DNA of 64,000 nucleotides from Flavobacterium circumlabens (GTDB lineage Bacteria; Bacteroidota; Bacteroidia; Flavobacteriales; Flavobacteriaceae): positions 405,892 through 469,891 of the forward strand of contig NZ_SLWA01000001.1 of assembly GCF_004345565.1 (NCBI RefSeq), read 5' to 3'. Positions 9,477 through 21,272 of the stretch are shown one piece after another. Positions within the stretch are counted from its first letter, which is position 1. Every line of letters begins with the position of its first letter. The notes under the pieces are model-generated. The model was not told the DNA's origin, ran no database searches, and worked only from the letters and a program-made list of their open reading frames with translations. Both the position numbers and the translations under genes were made by a program.

Positions 9477-10508
9477 ATGAAACGTAAAATAACACTAAAA
9501 CAGATTGCAAGGGAACTTGACGTATCGATTTCAACTGTCTCAAAATCATTGCGAAACAGTCTTGAAATCGGCGAAGAAACACGCTTAAAAGTGCAGGCTT
9601 TTGCAAAGTTTTACAATTACAAGCCTAACAATATTGCCCTTAGTTTAAAAAATCGAAAAACCAAAAGTATTGGTATTATCATTCCGGAAATTGTACATTA
9701 TTTTTTCTCTACCGTAATCAACGGAATCGAACAGGTGGCCAACGAAAATGGCTACAGTGTTGTGATTTGTTTATCGGATGATTCTTTTGACAAAGAGGTC
9801 CTGAATATGGAAATGCTGGCCAACGGAAGTATCGATGGTTTTATCATGTCTCTTTCTAAAGAAACCCAGTACAAAGGCGATTTTCACCATATTACCGAAG
9901 TGATCAATCAGGGAATGCCGGTGGTCATGTTCGATCGTGTGACCAATGATATTTTATGCGACAAAGTAATTATAGATGATAAAGCTGCTGCCTACGAAGC
10001 CGTTCAGAGTTTAATCGATAATGGCCGAAAAAAGATCGCCCTGGTAACAACTGTTGACTATGTAAGTGTGGGGAAATTACGTACTGACGGTTACGAAAAA
10101 GCCTTACTGGACAACGGATTACCTTTTAATGAAGATTTAATTATTAAAATTGAAGATGTCGATACCTGCGAAATCACCATCAGTCAGCTATTACACGACA
10201 GGGCATTTGATGCCGTTTTTGCTGTAAACGAGCTTTTTGCCGTTACCATCATCAAAACAGCCAGTAAAATGGGACTTAAAGTGCCGGAAGATCTGGCCGT
10301 CATTGCTTTTACAGACGGAATTATCTCTAAATACTCGACTCCAAGTATCACGACAGTGAGCCAGAGCGGTGAAAAAATGGGAAATAAAGCGGCTAAAATG
10401 CTGATCGAAAGACTGGAAGCCGAACACGATGACGACGACGAAGAAAACGAAAATTATACTACCGAGGTTATCGAAACCCATTTGATAAAAAGAGAATCTA
10501 CTGACTAA
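9477..10508 (+). CDS. LacI-family transcriptional regulator of the maltodextrin locus
   Basis: The 343-aa cytoplasmic regulator has an N-terminal LacI helix-turn-helix (about residues 5-27; TLKQIARELDVSISTVSKSL) and hinge helix, followed by a periplasmic-binding-protein-like effector domain (about 60-330; KTKSIGIIIPEI... FDRV). The acidic run EHDDDDEEN near the C-terminus is unusual. It sits exactly between the divergent susC operon and the transporter/enzyme operon, so it most likely senses maltose or a phosphorylated derivative and controls both arms. Bacteroides uses SusR, a different family, for the same job. Effector and activator/repressor mode are unknown. Confidence 0.88.
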   Translation: MKRKITLKQIARELDVSISTVSKSLRNSLEIGEETRLKVQAFAKFYNYKPNNIALSLKNRKTKSIGIIIPEIVHYFFSTVINGIEQVANENGYSVVICLSDDSFDKEVLNMEMLANGSIDGFIMSLSKETQYKGDFHHITEVINQGMPVVMFDRVTNDILCDKVIIDDKAAAYEAVQSLIDNGRKKIALVTTVDYVSVGKLRTDGYEKALLDNGLPFNEDLIIKIEDVDTCEITISQLLHDRAFDAVFAVNELFAVTIIKTASKMGLKVPEDLAVIAFTDGIISKYSTPSITTVSQSGEKMGNKAAKMLIERLEAEHDDDDEENENYTTEVIETHLIKRESTD

Positions 10509-10532
10509 AAATCTTAAAATCAACCTTTTCTA

Positions 10533-10561
10533 AAGCCGTAAATAATATTTATGGCTTTTTT
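10533..10561 (+). terminator. rho-independent terminator after lacI-type gene
   Basis: A stem of AAGCC and TAAATA segments pairs with TATTTA and GGCTT around a short AT loop, followed by a T-run. It isolates the regulator gene from the transporter operon. Confidence 0.75.
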
Positions 10562-10643
10562 GTTAGGCTATTTTAAAAAATAATTAATACTTTTACGCCT
10601 GCTCAAAGCTTTTACTTTTACTTCGAAATAATAAGTAAGTTTT

Positions 10644-10662
10644 GATAAGCAAAGCGCTTATC
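10644..10662. promoter_or_regulatory. candidate LacI-family operator
   Basis: GATAAGC and GCTTATC form a perfect 7-bp inverted repeat with a 5-nt spacer, and the overlapping AAGCGCTT is itself an 8-bp palindrome with a central CpG, as is typical of LacI-family sites. It lies 27 bp before the transporter start codon. Binding by the neighbouring regulator is inferred. Confidence 0.5.
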
Positions 10663-10688
10663 GTCTGATTAATTTTTTAATTACGATA

Positions 10689-12209
10689 ATGGAAAAGCGT
10701 AAATTAAGTTTCTGGGAAATTTGGAACATGAGTTTCGGTTTCTTGGGAATACAGTTTGGTTTTGCACTGCAAAACGCAAATACTTCAAGAATTTTTGAAA
10801 CCCTTGGCGCTAAAATTGACGAAATCCCAATATTATGGATTGCGGCCCCGGTTTCAGGATTAATTATCCAACCCGTTATTGGTTATTTCAGCGACAGAAC
10901 CTGGACTCGTTTAGGCAGACGCCGCCCCTATTTTTTAATTGGAGCCATTCTGTCTTCGATTGCGCTATTCATAATGCCCAACTCACCAACTTTATGGATT
11001 GCCGCAGGAACTTTATGGATCATGGATGCTTCGATAAATGTTTCAATGGAGCCTTTCCGCGCTTTTGTTGGTGACAATTTACCCGAAAAACAACGTACAC
11101 TCGGTTTTGCCATGCAAAGTTTTTTCATAGGAACAGGTGCTGTCGTCGGTTCTGTTTTACCCTATCTTTTTACCAATGTTTTTGGAGTAAGCAATACGGC
11201 TGCGGAAGGAATTATTCCGGATTCGGTAAAATGGTCTTTTTATATTGGCGGAGTTGTTTTTCTGCTTTCTGTTTTATGGACTGTTTTTAAAACAACAGAA
11301 TATACCCCTGAACAGCTGGAGGCATTTGAAGCCGAAAGCAAAAAGGATAAAGAAAATGTAATCCTGAATCCCGAAACAGAATCGGTTTCTAACATCAAAA
11401 AACAATTATCACTGGGAGCGCTCTTAACGATTATCGGAGGACTGGTTTCTTTTCTGATTTTTGAAAACAGCCTAGCAAAAGAACTATACATTCTGTTTAT
11501 CGGACTTGTGTTCATGGGAATTTTGTTCATCATTGCTTCTCAGTTAAGAACCCAAAAAGTGCACAATGGTTTTACCATTATCATGACGGATTTACTGAAT
11601 ATGCCGGCTACCATGAAAAAATTAGCCTGGGTTCAGTTTTTCTCCTGGTTTGCCCTTTTTTCTATGTGGATCTATACTACACAAGCGGTTACACAACATA
11701 TTTTTGGCACAACAGATACGACTTCTAAAGTATACAACGATGCTGCCGACTGGGTTTCGGTATTATTCACCGTTTACAACGGAATTGCAGCAGCAGTTGC
11801 TTTCTTATTGCCTATTATTGCGAAAAAAGTAGGTATTAGAGCAACACATTTACTGGCATTATGCTCTGGAGGTGTTGGTTTAATTTCAATTTATTTCATC
11901 GGTGATAAACAAATGCTTATTCTGCCAATGTTAGGTGTGGGTATCGCATGGGCCAGTATTTTATCTATGCCATATGCCATGTTGTCCGGGGCTTTGCCGG
12001 CAGCCAAAATGGGCTATTATATGGGTGTTTTTAACTTTTTTGTGGTAATCCCGCAAATTGTTGCTGCTACCATTTTAGGATTTGTAATCAAACAATTCTT
12101 TCACAATGAACCTATTTACGCTCTGATTATTGGGGGTGTATCGATGATATTCGCCGGATTATTAACGCTGAGAGTAAATAACAGAACTAAAATTGAAATT
12201 CATGAATAA
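10689..12209 (+). CDS. SLC45/GPH-type MFS sugar transporter (probable maltose importer)
   Basis: The 506-aa inner-membrane carrier has about 12 predicted helices and the start MEKRKLSFWEIWNMSFGFLG, as in the glycoside-pentoside-hexuronide/SLC45 sugar symporters. SDRTWTRLGRRRPYF around residues 67-82 is the conserved helix 2-3 loop. A hydrophilic stretch at ~205-240 is the central cytoplasmic loop. It is the first gene of the rightward operon, and the pgmB start overlaps its end by 8 bp. Given the GH65 phosphorylase downstream, maltose/H+ symport into the cytoplasm is the likely role; the specificity is inferred from context. Confidence 0.87.
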   Translation: MEKRKLSFWEIWNMSFGFLGIQFGFALQNANTSRIFETLGAKIDEIPILWIAAPVSGLIIQPVIGYFSDRTWTRLGRRRPYFLIGAILSSIALFIMPNSPTLWIAAGTLWIMDASINVSMEPFRAFVGDNLPEKQRTLGFAMQSFFIGTGAVVGSVLPYLFTNVFGVSNTAAEGIIPDSVKWSFYIGGVVFLLSVLWTVFKTTEYTPEQLEAFEAESKKDKENVILNPETESVSNIKKQLSLGALLTIIGGLVSFLIFENSLAKELYILFIGLVFMGILFIIASQLRTQKVHNGFTIIMTDLLNMPATMKKLAWVQFFSWFALFSMWIYTTQAVTQHIFGTTDTTSKVYNDAADWVSVLFTVYNGIAAAVAFLLPIIAKKVGIRATHLLALCSGGVGLISIYFIGDKQMLILPMLGVGIAWASILSMPYAMLSGALPAAKMGYYMGVFNFFVVIPQIVAATILGFVIKQFFHNEPIYALIIGGVSMIFAGLLTLRVNNRTKIEIHE

Positions 12210-12858
12210 CAAAAAAGCATTCATCTTCGATCTGGACGGAGTGATCGTTGATACCGCTAAATACCACTTTTTGGCCTGGCAGAAAATCGCACAGGCATTG
12301 AATATAAATTTCACACACGAAAACAACGAATTACTAAAAGGGGTAAGTCGTGTACGTTCGTTAGATATAATTCTTGAATTAGGAAATGTTCAGGCTTCAC
12401 AGGAAGACAAAGACAAATGGCTGATTCAGAAAAATGAAGATTACTTATCTTATTTAGTTGACATGGACGAAAGCGAGATTCTTCCGGGAGTTTTTAAAAT
12501 TCTGCAACTATTAAAAGAAAAAAATCAGGGAATTGCGTTGGGATCTGCGAGTAAAAATGCCAGACCAATCCTTGAAAAAACCGGAATTCTTTCGTATTTC
12601 GATGTTATTGTAGACGGAAATGACGTCACCAATGCCAAACCGGATCCGGAAGTTTTCTTAAAAGCGGCGCAATTATTAAACATTGAACCCGAAAATGCAA
12701 TAGTGTTCGAAGATTCAGTTGCCGGAATTCAGGCAGCAAACATAGGAGAAATGGTTAGTGTAGGAATTGGTGAGGAAACAATTTTACATGAAGCTGATTA
12801 TATTTTTAAAGATTTCACTCAAATAAGCACAGCGTTTATTGAGAAACTAATCAATTAG
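12202..12858 (+). CDS. pgmB: beta-phosphoglucomutase
   Basis: This cytoplasmic HAD-superfamily enzyme converts beta-D-glucose-1-phosphate to glucose-6-phosphate, so it finishes the phosphorolysis begun by the GH65 enzyme next door. With the ATG at 12202 (better than the in-frame TTG at 12193, which lies deeper inside the transporter gene) the protein has 218 aa. Asp10 and Asp12 of FDLDGV are the nucleophile and acid/base pair. GSASKNARP, the Lys in KPDPEVF and the Mg-binding Asp of FEDSVAGIQAA complete the HAD motifs. The helical cap (about 20-90) is of PGM type. The stop codon lies inside one arm of a 22-bp intergenic inverted repeat. Confidence 0.92.
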   Translation: MNNKKAFIFDLDGVIVDTAKYHFLAWQKIAQALNINFTHENNELLKGVSRVRSLDIILELGNVQASQEDKDKWLIQKNEDYLSYLVDMDESEILPGVFKILQLLKEKNQGIALGSASKNARPILEKTGILSYFDVIVDGNDVTNAKPDPEVFLKAAQLLNIEPENAIVFEDSVAGIQAANIGEMVSVGIGEETILHEADYIFKDFTQISTAFIEKLIN

Positions 12859-13007
12859 AAAATGTGTCAATTAGAAAATGAGAGAATGACGCAATTAATG
12901 ATTAAGACAATTATATAATTATAAAAAGTAAAACAACATCAATTAAAGGATAAAACAATTAAAAAATTCAATAGGAAAATAATTTCTAATTGACACATTT
13001 TCTAATT
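12853..13007. repeat. intergenic inverted repeat, family 'AATTAGAAAAT', copy 1
   Basis: Two perfect 22-bp arms (12853-12874 and 12986-13007) in opposite orientation enclose ~111 bp of AT-rich DNA with further short degenerate copies of the same words. The left arm contains the pgmB stop codon and the right arm ends 25 bp before the GH65 start. A related element occurs at 34907-35020. Confidence 0.85.
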
Positions 13008-13032
13008 ATCCTATTATCTAATTAAAGAAAAA

Positions 13033-15339
13033 ATGAATCAAGATTATATAAAACCAGACAATTGGTCCATCATAGAAGAAGGATTTGACTCTGAAAGAGT
13101 AAAATCGTCGGAAAGCCTTTTTAGTATCGGAAACGGTGCTATGGGACAACGTGCCAATTTTGAAGAAACCTATTCCGGTGAAACTTTTCAGGGAAGTTAC
13201 ATTGCCGGAATTTATTATCCGGACAAAACCAAAGTGGGCTGGTGGAAAAATGGCTACCCGAAATATTTTGCAAAAGTATTAAATGCACCAAACTGGATTG
13301 GAATTGACGTTGAAATCAACGAAGAAAACCTGGATTTACACCAATGTACCGAAGTTAGAAATTTCCGCAGGGAACTGAATATGAAAGAAGGATGGTACAA
13401 TCGTTCTTTTGAAGCCGTGATGAAAAACGGAACTGAAATCGCCGTAAACGTTCGTCGTTTTCTTTCTTTAGACCTGGATGAGACAGGTGTAATCAAATTT
13501 GATATTACCCCTTTAAACAAAGATGCCAAAATTGTCTACAAACCTTATGTTGATGCCGGCGTAACGAATGAAGATGCGAACTGGGAAGAAAAATTCTGGG
13601 AGCCATTAGAAGTTAAAAAAGGTACCAATGAAGCTTTTGTAACCGCGCAGACTTTTAAAACGCATTTTAAAGTTACGACTTACATGCACAATACGATTTT
13701 TGCAAACGGAGAAAATGTAAACATTTCCCCTTCAACAATCGATTCAACAACCGACAGGGTTCAGTATACATACGGGACTATTATCGCAAAAGGCCAAACC
13801 TCCTCCATTCAGAAAATTGGTGGCTACACGGTTTCTTTAAATCATGAAAATACGTTAACCGCTGCCGAAAAAGTTATTAAAGCAGCCTTACATTTAGGAT
13901 ACGATACTTTATTTCAAAATCAAATTGACGCCTGGAGTAAAATTTGGGAAATGTCAGATATTACGATTGATGGCGACGTAAAAGCGCAACAGGGAATTCG
14001 TTTTAACATCTTCCAGTTAAACCAGACGTATTTAGGAAAAGACAGCCGATTGAACATTGGACCAAAAGGTTTCACCGGAGAAAAATACGGCGGATCTACT
14101 TATTGGGACACTGAAGCGTATTGTATTCCGTTTTACATGGCGACGAAAGATCAGCAGGTTGCCCGTAATTTATTAACGTACCGTTTCAATCAATTAGACA
14201 AGGCAATTGAAAATGCCAGGGATAATTTAGGTTTCAAAAATGGCGCTGCACTTTACCCGATGGTGACCATGAATGGGGAAGAATGCCATAACGAATGGGA
14301 AATCACACACGAAGAAATCCACAGAAATGGTGCGATCGCTTTTGCTATTTTCAATTATTACCGTTATACCGGAGATTACTCGTATATCCCTGAAAAAGGC
14401 TTGGAAGTTTTAATCGGAATTGCGCGTTTCTGGCACCAGAGAGCTTCTTTTTCTAAAGACAAAAACCAATATGTGATTCTGGGCGTTACAGGTCCAAACG
14501 AATACGAAAACAACATCAACAATAATTTCTACACCAATTATATTGCAAAATGGTGTATTGATTATGCCACAGAACAAATTAAAAAAGTGGCTTCAGAATA
14601 TCCTTTAGACCACAAACGCATTATAGAAAAAGTAACTCTTTCGGCTGCTGAAATTCAGGAATGGAAAAAAGTGGCTGACAATATGTATTTCCCAACCTCT
14701 AAGGAATTAGGAGTTTATTTGCAGCAAGACGGTTTCTTAGACAAGGATTTAGTTCCTGTCAAAGATCTGGATCGTTCTCAGCGTCCAATCAATCAAAAAT
14801 GGTCATGGGATCGCGTTTTACGTTCGCCTTATATCAAACAAGCCGATGTACTGCAATGTTTTTATTTCTTCGAAAGTCATTTCTCTAAGGAAGAATTAAA
14901 ACGTAATTTTGAGTTTTACGAATCTTTTACGGTTCATGAAAGTTCGCTTTCGCCTTGCGTGCACTCGATTCAGGCTGCTGCATTAGACAAAATGGACATG
15001 GCGTATACGTTCTATTTAAGAACTTCCCGTTTAGACTTAGACGATTACAACAAGGAAGTGGAAGAAGGCTGTCACATCACCTCTATGGCCGGAACCTGGA
15101 TGAGTATCGTGGAAGGTTTTGGCGGAATGCGTGTTACAAATGACCAGCTTCATTTTTCCCCGAAAATTCCAAAAGAATGGAAAGGATATTCTTTTAAAAT
15201 AAACTTTAGAAATCAAATTCTGAAAGTTGCTGTCAATCATAATGAAACGACTTTTACAGTAGACGGAGATCAGGATTTAACAATTATAGTAAATGGAAAA
15301 TCTGTAGTTGCCCATAAACAACTTGTTCAAATTAATTAA
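13033..15339 (+). CDS. glycoside hydrolase family 65 phosphorylase (probable maltose phosphorylase)
   Basis: The 768-aa cytoplasmic enzyme splits maltose with inorganic phosphate to glucose and beta-glucose-1-phosphate. It has no signal peptide. An N-terminal beta-sandwich (about 1-270; NWSIIEEGFDSERVKSSESL, SIGNGAMGQRANFEE) is followed by the (alpha/alpha)6 barrel. The conserved NGEECHNEWEITHEE segment (about 413-430) carries the general acid Glu, and HESSLSPCVHSIQAA (about 635) is the phosphate-binding loop. Directly after pgmB, it fits the maltose phosphorylase route. Kojibiose or trehalose phosphorylase are alternatives in this family; the starch context favours maltose. Confidence 0.92.
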   Translation: MNQDYIKPDNWSIIEEGFDSERVKSSESLFSIGNGAMGQRANFEETYSGETFQGSYIAGIYYPDKTKVGWWKNGYPKYFAKVLNAPNWIGIDVEINEENLDLHQCTEVRNFRRELNMKEGWYNRSFEAVMKNGTEIAVNVRRFLSLDLDETGVIKFDITPLNKDAKIVYKPYVDAGVTNEDANWEEKFWEPLEVKKGTNEAFVTAQTFKTHFKVTTYMHNTIFANGENVNISPSTIDSTTDRVQYTYGTIIAKGQTSSIQKIGGYTVSLNHENTLTAAEKVIKAALHLGYDTLFQNQIDAWSKIWEMSDITIDGDVKAQQGIRFNIFQLNQTYLGKDSRLNIGPKGFTGEKYGGSTYWDTEAYCIPFYMATKDQQVARNLLTYRFNQLDKAIENARDNLGFKNGAALYPMVTMNGEECHNEWEITHEEIHRNGAIAFAIFNYYRYTGDYSYIPEKGLEVLIGIARFWHQRASFSKDKNQYVILGVTGPNEYENNINNNFYTNYIAKWCIDYATEQIKKVASEYPLDHKRIIEKVTLSAAEIQEWKKVADNMYFPTSKELGVYLQQDGFLDKDLVPVKDLDRSQRPINQKWSWDRVLRSPYIKQADVLQCFYFFESHFSKEELKRNFEFYESFTVHESSLSPCVHSIQAAALDKMDMAYTFYLRTSRLDLDDYNKEVEEGCHITSMAGTWMSIVEGFGGMRVTNDQLHFSPKIPKEWKGYSFKINFRNQILKVAVNHNETTFTVDGDQDLTIIVNGKSVVAHKQLVQIN

Positions 15340-15354
15340 ATTACAATACTTTAA

Positions 15355-17481
<2,127 letters not shown>

Positions 17482-17488
17482 TTTAATT

Positions 17489-17568
17489 AACCATATAAGA
17501 ATGTAAGTCCATTTAAATAGAAATTCCCCAGTTTTTTTCTTAAATGTTCTTACATTTCTTATATAGTT
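17489..17568. repeat. intergenic inverted repeat, family 'CCATATAAG..TGTAAG', copy 1
   Basis: A ~19-bp arm at 17489-17507 (CATATAAGAATGTAAG) pairs with an arm at 17549-17568 with one mismatch and one gap; the loop is ~41 nt. It fills the space between the GH97 and GH13 genes. A second copy with 14-bp perfect arms is at 25051-25195. Confidence 0.75.
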
Positions 17569-17584
17569 TCAATTCTATTTTACT

Positions 17585-19459
17585 ATGAAAAACCTAAAAA
17601 CACTATTTCAAACCACTCCTATTTATACTTTAGCCTTAATGGTTCTTTTAATTTCTGCTTCCGCGAAAGCACAAATCCAGAAAGTGGAGCCTCCATTTTG
17701 GTACGCAGGCATGAAAAATCCTGAAGTACAAATTATGTTCTACGGAAAAAATATAGCGCAATACGACGCTTCGGTTTCGAACAATGTGACGATCAAAAAT
17801 GTCGAAAAAACAGAAAATCCAAACTACCTTTTCGTTACGATCGATACACAAAACAGCAAAGCTTCTGAATTGGTTTTTTCCTTTAAATTGAAAAACAAAG
17901 TCGCTTTTACACAAAAATATTCGCTTAAGGAAAGAAGAGCCAATTCGGCCGACAGAAAAAGTTACGATGCATCAGACATGATTTACCTGATCATGCCGGA
18001 TCGTTTTGCTAATGGAAACCCTAAAAACGACAGTGATGCTGTCTTAACCGAAAAAGCAAACCGCGCTGAACCGGGTGGACGTCACGGAGGCGATATCGAA
18101 GGAATCATCAAAAATCTGGATTACATTTCTTCTTTGGGTGCCACAACAATCTGGAGCACTCCTTTATGTGAAGACAACGACAAACAGCATTCGTATCATA
18201 CTTACGGACAATCTGACGTTTACAAAATTGATCCGCGCTACGGAACGAATGAAGATTATGCGCGTCTATCAGCAGAAATGCATAAAAAAGACATGAAACT
18301 GGTGATGGATTATGTAACCAATCACTGGGGAATTACACATTGGATGATCAAAGATTTACCAACAAAATCGTGGATCAATCAATTCGAAAACTACACCCAA
18401 ACCCATCACAGACGTGAAGTAATTACCGATATTCATGCCTCAAAATTAGATCAGGAAATTTGTGTTGACGGATGGTTTGTTCCTTCAATGCCGGATTTGA
18501 ATCTAAGAAATCCTCTCGTTGCAAAATACCTGACGCAAAACGCCATTTGGTGGATTGAATTTGCCAATCTTGACGGATTCAGAGTTGACACTTACAATTA
18601 TTCTGATGCTACCGCGATGGCCAATTGGGCAAAAGCAATTACCACCGAATACCCGAATTTTAATATTGTAGGTGAAATCTGGATGCACAATCAGGCGAAT
18701 TTATCGTATTGGCAAAAAGACAGCAAAATTGGTGCAATCGAAAATTACAATTCCAATTTGCCAAGCGTGATGGACTTTACTTTGCAGGATCAGATTGGTT
18801 CTGCTTTTAATGACAATGAAGCGAATTGGGATAACGGCATGATTAAATTCTATAACAATTTTGCTTTAGATTATTTATATCCAAACCCGAACAGTATTAT
18901 GGTTTTTGCCGAAAATCACGATACAGATCGTATCAATCATACCTACAAATATGACTTCACGAAATACAAACTGGTCATGACCTTACTGGCTACCGTTCGT
19001 GGAATTCCGCAATTGTATTACGGTTCAGAAATTGGAATGGGCGGTGATAAAGGCAAAAGCGGCGATGCAGACATTCGCCAGGATTTTCCGGGCGGATGGG
19101 CCGGCGATAAAAACAATGCTTTAACCGCGGCAGGGAGAACTGCGGAACAGGCTAAATTTTTCGATTTTACATCCAAATTATTCACTTGGAGAAAATCAAA
19201 TGAAGCTGTTCACTTCGGCAAAATGACCCATTATATTCCGGAAAACAATACGTATGTTTATTTCAGATACACTGATGTTAAAACCGTAATGGTTGTTTTC
19301 AATAACAATGCAAAAGAGCAGACAATTAAGACAAATCGTTTTAAAGAAAATATTAAAAACTTTAAATCAGGAAAAGATATTCTTACCGGAAAAACATTCG
19401 ATTTAGCTACTGAAATCACTTTAGAACCTAAATCGGCTGTTATTTTAGAATTGGAATAA
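17585..19459 (+). CDS. periplasmic GH13 neopullulanase/cyclomaltodextrinase-like enzyme
   Basis: The 624-aa exported enzyme has a signal peptide (about 1-29, ending AKAQ), an N-terminal Ig-like cyclomaltodextrinase-type domain (about 30-125; PPFWYAGMKNPEVQIMFYG) and a GH13 barrel starting at MIYLIMPDRFANG. Catalytic regions: DYVTNHWG (~243), DGFRVDTYN with the nucleophile Asp (~334), VGEIWMHN with the acid/base Glu (~364) and FAENHDTDRI (~443). A C-terminal beta-sandwich closes the protein. The domain order matches SusA-type neopullulanase, which cuts imported maltodextrin in the periplasm. It lies ~100 bp after the GH97 gene, across an inverted repeat. Confidence 0.92.
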   Translation: MKNLKTLFQTTPIYTLALMVLLISASAKAQIQKVEPPFWYAGMKNPEVQIMFYGKNIAQYDASVSNNVTIKNVEKTENPNYLFVTIDTQNSKASELVFSFKLKNKVAFTQKYSLKERRANSADRKSYDASDMIYLIMPDRFANGNPKNDSDAVLTEKANRAEPGGRHGGDIEGIIKNLDYISSLGATTIWSTPLCEDNDKQHSYHTYGQSDVYKIDPRYGTNEDYARLSAEMHKKDMKLVMDYVTNHWGITHWMIKDLPTKSWINQFENYTQTHHRREVITDIHASKLDQEICVDGWFVPSMPDLNLRNPLVAKYLTQNAIWWIEFANLDGFRVDTYNYSDATAMANWAKAITTEYPNFNIVGEIWMHNQANLSYWQKDSKIGAIENYNSNLPSVMDFTLQDQIGSAFNDNEANWDNGMIKFYNNFALDYLYPNPNSIMVFAENHDTDRINHTYKYDFTKYKLVMTLLATVRGIPQLYYGSEIGMGGDKGKSGDADIRQDFPGGWAGDKNNALTAAGRTAEQAKFFDFTSKLFTWRKSNEAVHFGKMTHYIPENNTYVYFRYTDVKTVMVVFNNNAKEQTIKTNRFKENIKNFKSGKDILTGKTFDLATEITLEPKSAVILELE

Positions 19460-19512
19460 AAACGTTTAACCGGAAAGTCAGCAAGGGCAATCGCAAGGTT
19501 CGCAATATTTTC

Positions 19513-19575
19513 TGCCACAGATTACAAGATTAACTCAGATTTTAAAAAATCATTTTAATCTTGTAATCTGTGGCA
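19513..19575 (+). repeat. intergenic inverted repeat, family 'GCCACAGATTACAAG', copy 1 (terminator-like)
   Basis: Perfect 21-bp arms (19513-19533 and 19555-19575) with a 21-nt loop are followed immediately by a T-run, so the repeat could also end transcription of the GH13 gene. Shorter or decayed relatives of the same words are at 21413-21475, 22262-22301 and about 51398-51420. Confidence 0.85.
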
Positions 19576-19638
19576 TTTTTTTAAATTTTATACTTTCCTT
19601 TCTTTATCTTTAATATTTATGGCTTAAAATTAGTTTTA

Positions 19639-21228
19639 ATGAATAAAGACAATACTTCAAAAATACCTTTCATCTGGGAAGGGGCAAATGTTTATTTTTT
19701 ACTTACCGATCGTTTTTATAACGGAAATCCTGCTAACGATTTAAATTACAACCGAACCAAAACTCCGGGGAAATTACGTGGTTTTGAAGGTGGGGATATT
19801 ATCGGAATTACGAAGAAAATCGACGAAGGTTATTTTGAGCTGTTAGGCATAAATGCCATTTGGCTTACGCCGATTGTAGAACAAATTCACGATGGCGTTG
19901 ACGAAGGAACGGGGCTGAGTTATGGCTTTCACGGTTATTGGGCAAGAGACTGGACGGCTTTAGATCCAAATTTCGGAACCAAAGAAGATTTGGCCAATCT
20001 CGTTAAAAAAGCGCACGCAAAAGGCATCCGAATTGTACTGGACGGCGTTATCAATCATACAGGTCCGGTAACTCCCGAAGATCCCATTTGGCCGGAAGAC
20101 TGGGTAAGAACAGGAGTGGTCTGCGATTACAAATCATTCGAAAATACCACCATGTGTACTTTGGTCGATAATCTTCCGGACGTCAGAACCGAAAGTAATC
20201 AGGAAGTAGCGCTGCCTTCTTTTTTAATCAAAAAATGGAAAAATGAAGGCCGTTATGAAAAAGAAGTTACTTCCTTAAATGAATTTTTCGAAAGAACAAA
20301 ATATCCCCGAACACCAAAATATTACATTATAAAATGGCTCACGGATTATATCCTGGAATTCGGAATTGACGGTTACAGAGCCGACACCGTAAAACATACC
20401 GAAGAAATTGTCTGGGTTGATTTCAGAAAAGAATGTGACTACGCTTTTGAAATCTGGAAAAAAAATCATCCTTCAGAGGTTTTAGATCAAAACCCATTTT
20501 ATACCATTGCCGAAGTGTACGGTTATGCCATAAGCGGTGGTCAGGATTATGATTTTGGAGATAGAAAAGTAAATTATTTTAAGCATGGTTTTCACTGCAT
20601 GATTAATTTTGAGTTTAAGTTAGATGCCCAAAACGATTATGAATTTATCTTTTCGAAATATTCGGAGAAACTTCAAAATGAATTAAAAGGGTATAGTGTA
20701 TTAAATTATGTATCCTCTCACGATGACCCCACTCCTTTTGATGCGCATCGAAACAGAACGTTCGAATCCGGAACCAAATTATTGCTTTCGCCCGGAATGT
20801 CTCAGGTGTACTATGGTGATGAATCAGGTCGCTCACTGGTTATTGAAGGTACAGAAGGCGATGCTACTTTACGATCTTTCATGAACTGGGATGATATTCA
20901 AAATAATTCCGAGACACAAAAAATACTCTGGCATTGGCAAAAACTGGGTCAATTCCGTAGAAATCATCCGGCAGTGGGCGCAGGAATACACCACCTGATT
21001 TCGGCAAAACCCTATATTTTCTCGAGAAGTTATACGAATGGAAATTATACAGATGAAGTTGTAATTGGGTTAGATTTAGGAATTGGTTTAAAAGAACTTC
21101 CTGTCGACTCCATTTTTAAAGACGGTACCCCACTAAAAGATGCTTTTTCCGGAAAAGAAACAACAGTTCAAAACGGAAAAGCATTCATTGATTCTGAATT
21201 CGGACTCGTTTTATTGGAGCCTGCTTAG
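19639..21228 (+). CDS. cytoplasmic GH13 alpha-amylase family enzyme
   Basis: The 529-aa enzyme has no signal peptide, so it probably acts on imported maltodextrin in the cytoplasm. The barrel starts at VYFLLTDRFYNGNPAND. Catalytic regions: DGVINHTGPV (~135), DGYRADTVKH with the nucleophile Asp (~248), IAEVYGY with the acid/base Glu (~291) and SSHDD (~360). A long insert between regions I and II (about 145-225) contains two Cys. The C-terminal beta domain ends at about 529. It is the last gene of the rightward maltodextrin operon; intergenic repeats lie on both sides. Exact specificity (maltogenic, cyclomaltodextrinase or MalS-like) is open. Confidence 0.88.
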   Translation: MNKDNTSKIPFIWEGANVYFLLTDRFYNGNPANDLNYNRTKTPGKLRGFEGGDIIGITKKIDEGYFELLGINAIWLTPIVEQIHDGVDEGTGLSYGFHGYWARDWTALDPNFGTKEDLANLVKKAHAKGIRIVLDGVINHTGPVTPEDPIWPEDWVRTGVVCDYKSFENTTMCTLVDNLPDVRTESNQEVALPSFLIKKWKNEGRYEKEVTSLNEFFERTKYPRTPKYYIIKWLTDYILEFGIDGYRADTVKHTEEIVWVDFRKECDYAFEIWKKNHPSEVLDQNPFYTIAEVYGYAISGGQDYDFGDRKVNYFKHGFHCMINFEFKLDAQNDYEFIFSKYSEKLQNELKGYSVLNYVSSHDDPTPFDAHRNRTFESGTKLLLSPGMSQVYYGDESGRSLVIEGTEGDATLRSFMNWDDIQNNSETQKILWHWQKLGQFRRNHPAVGAGIHHLISAKPYIFSRSYTNGNYTDEVVIGLDLGIGLKELPVDSIFKDGTPLKDAFSGKETTVQNGKAFIDSEFGLVLLEPA

Positions 21229-21272
21229 TTGCCAAAACGATTTCTTAAAATCTAGTGCTGGAATTTTTCGCT

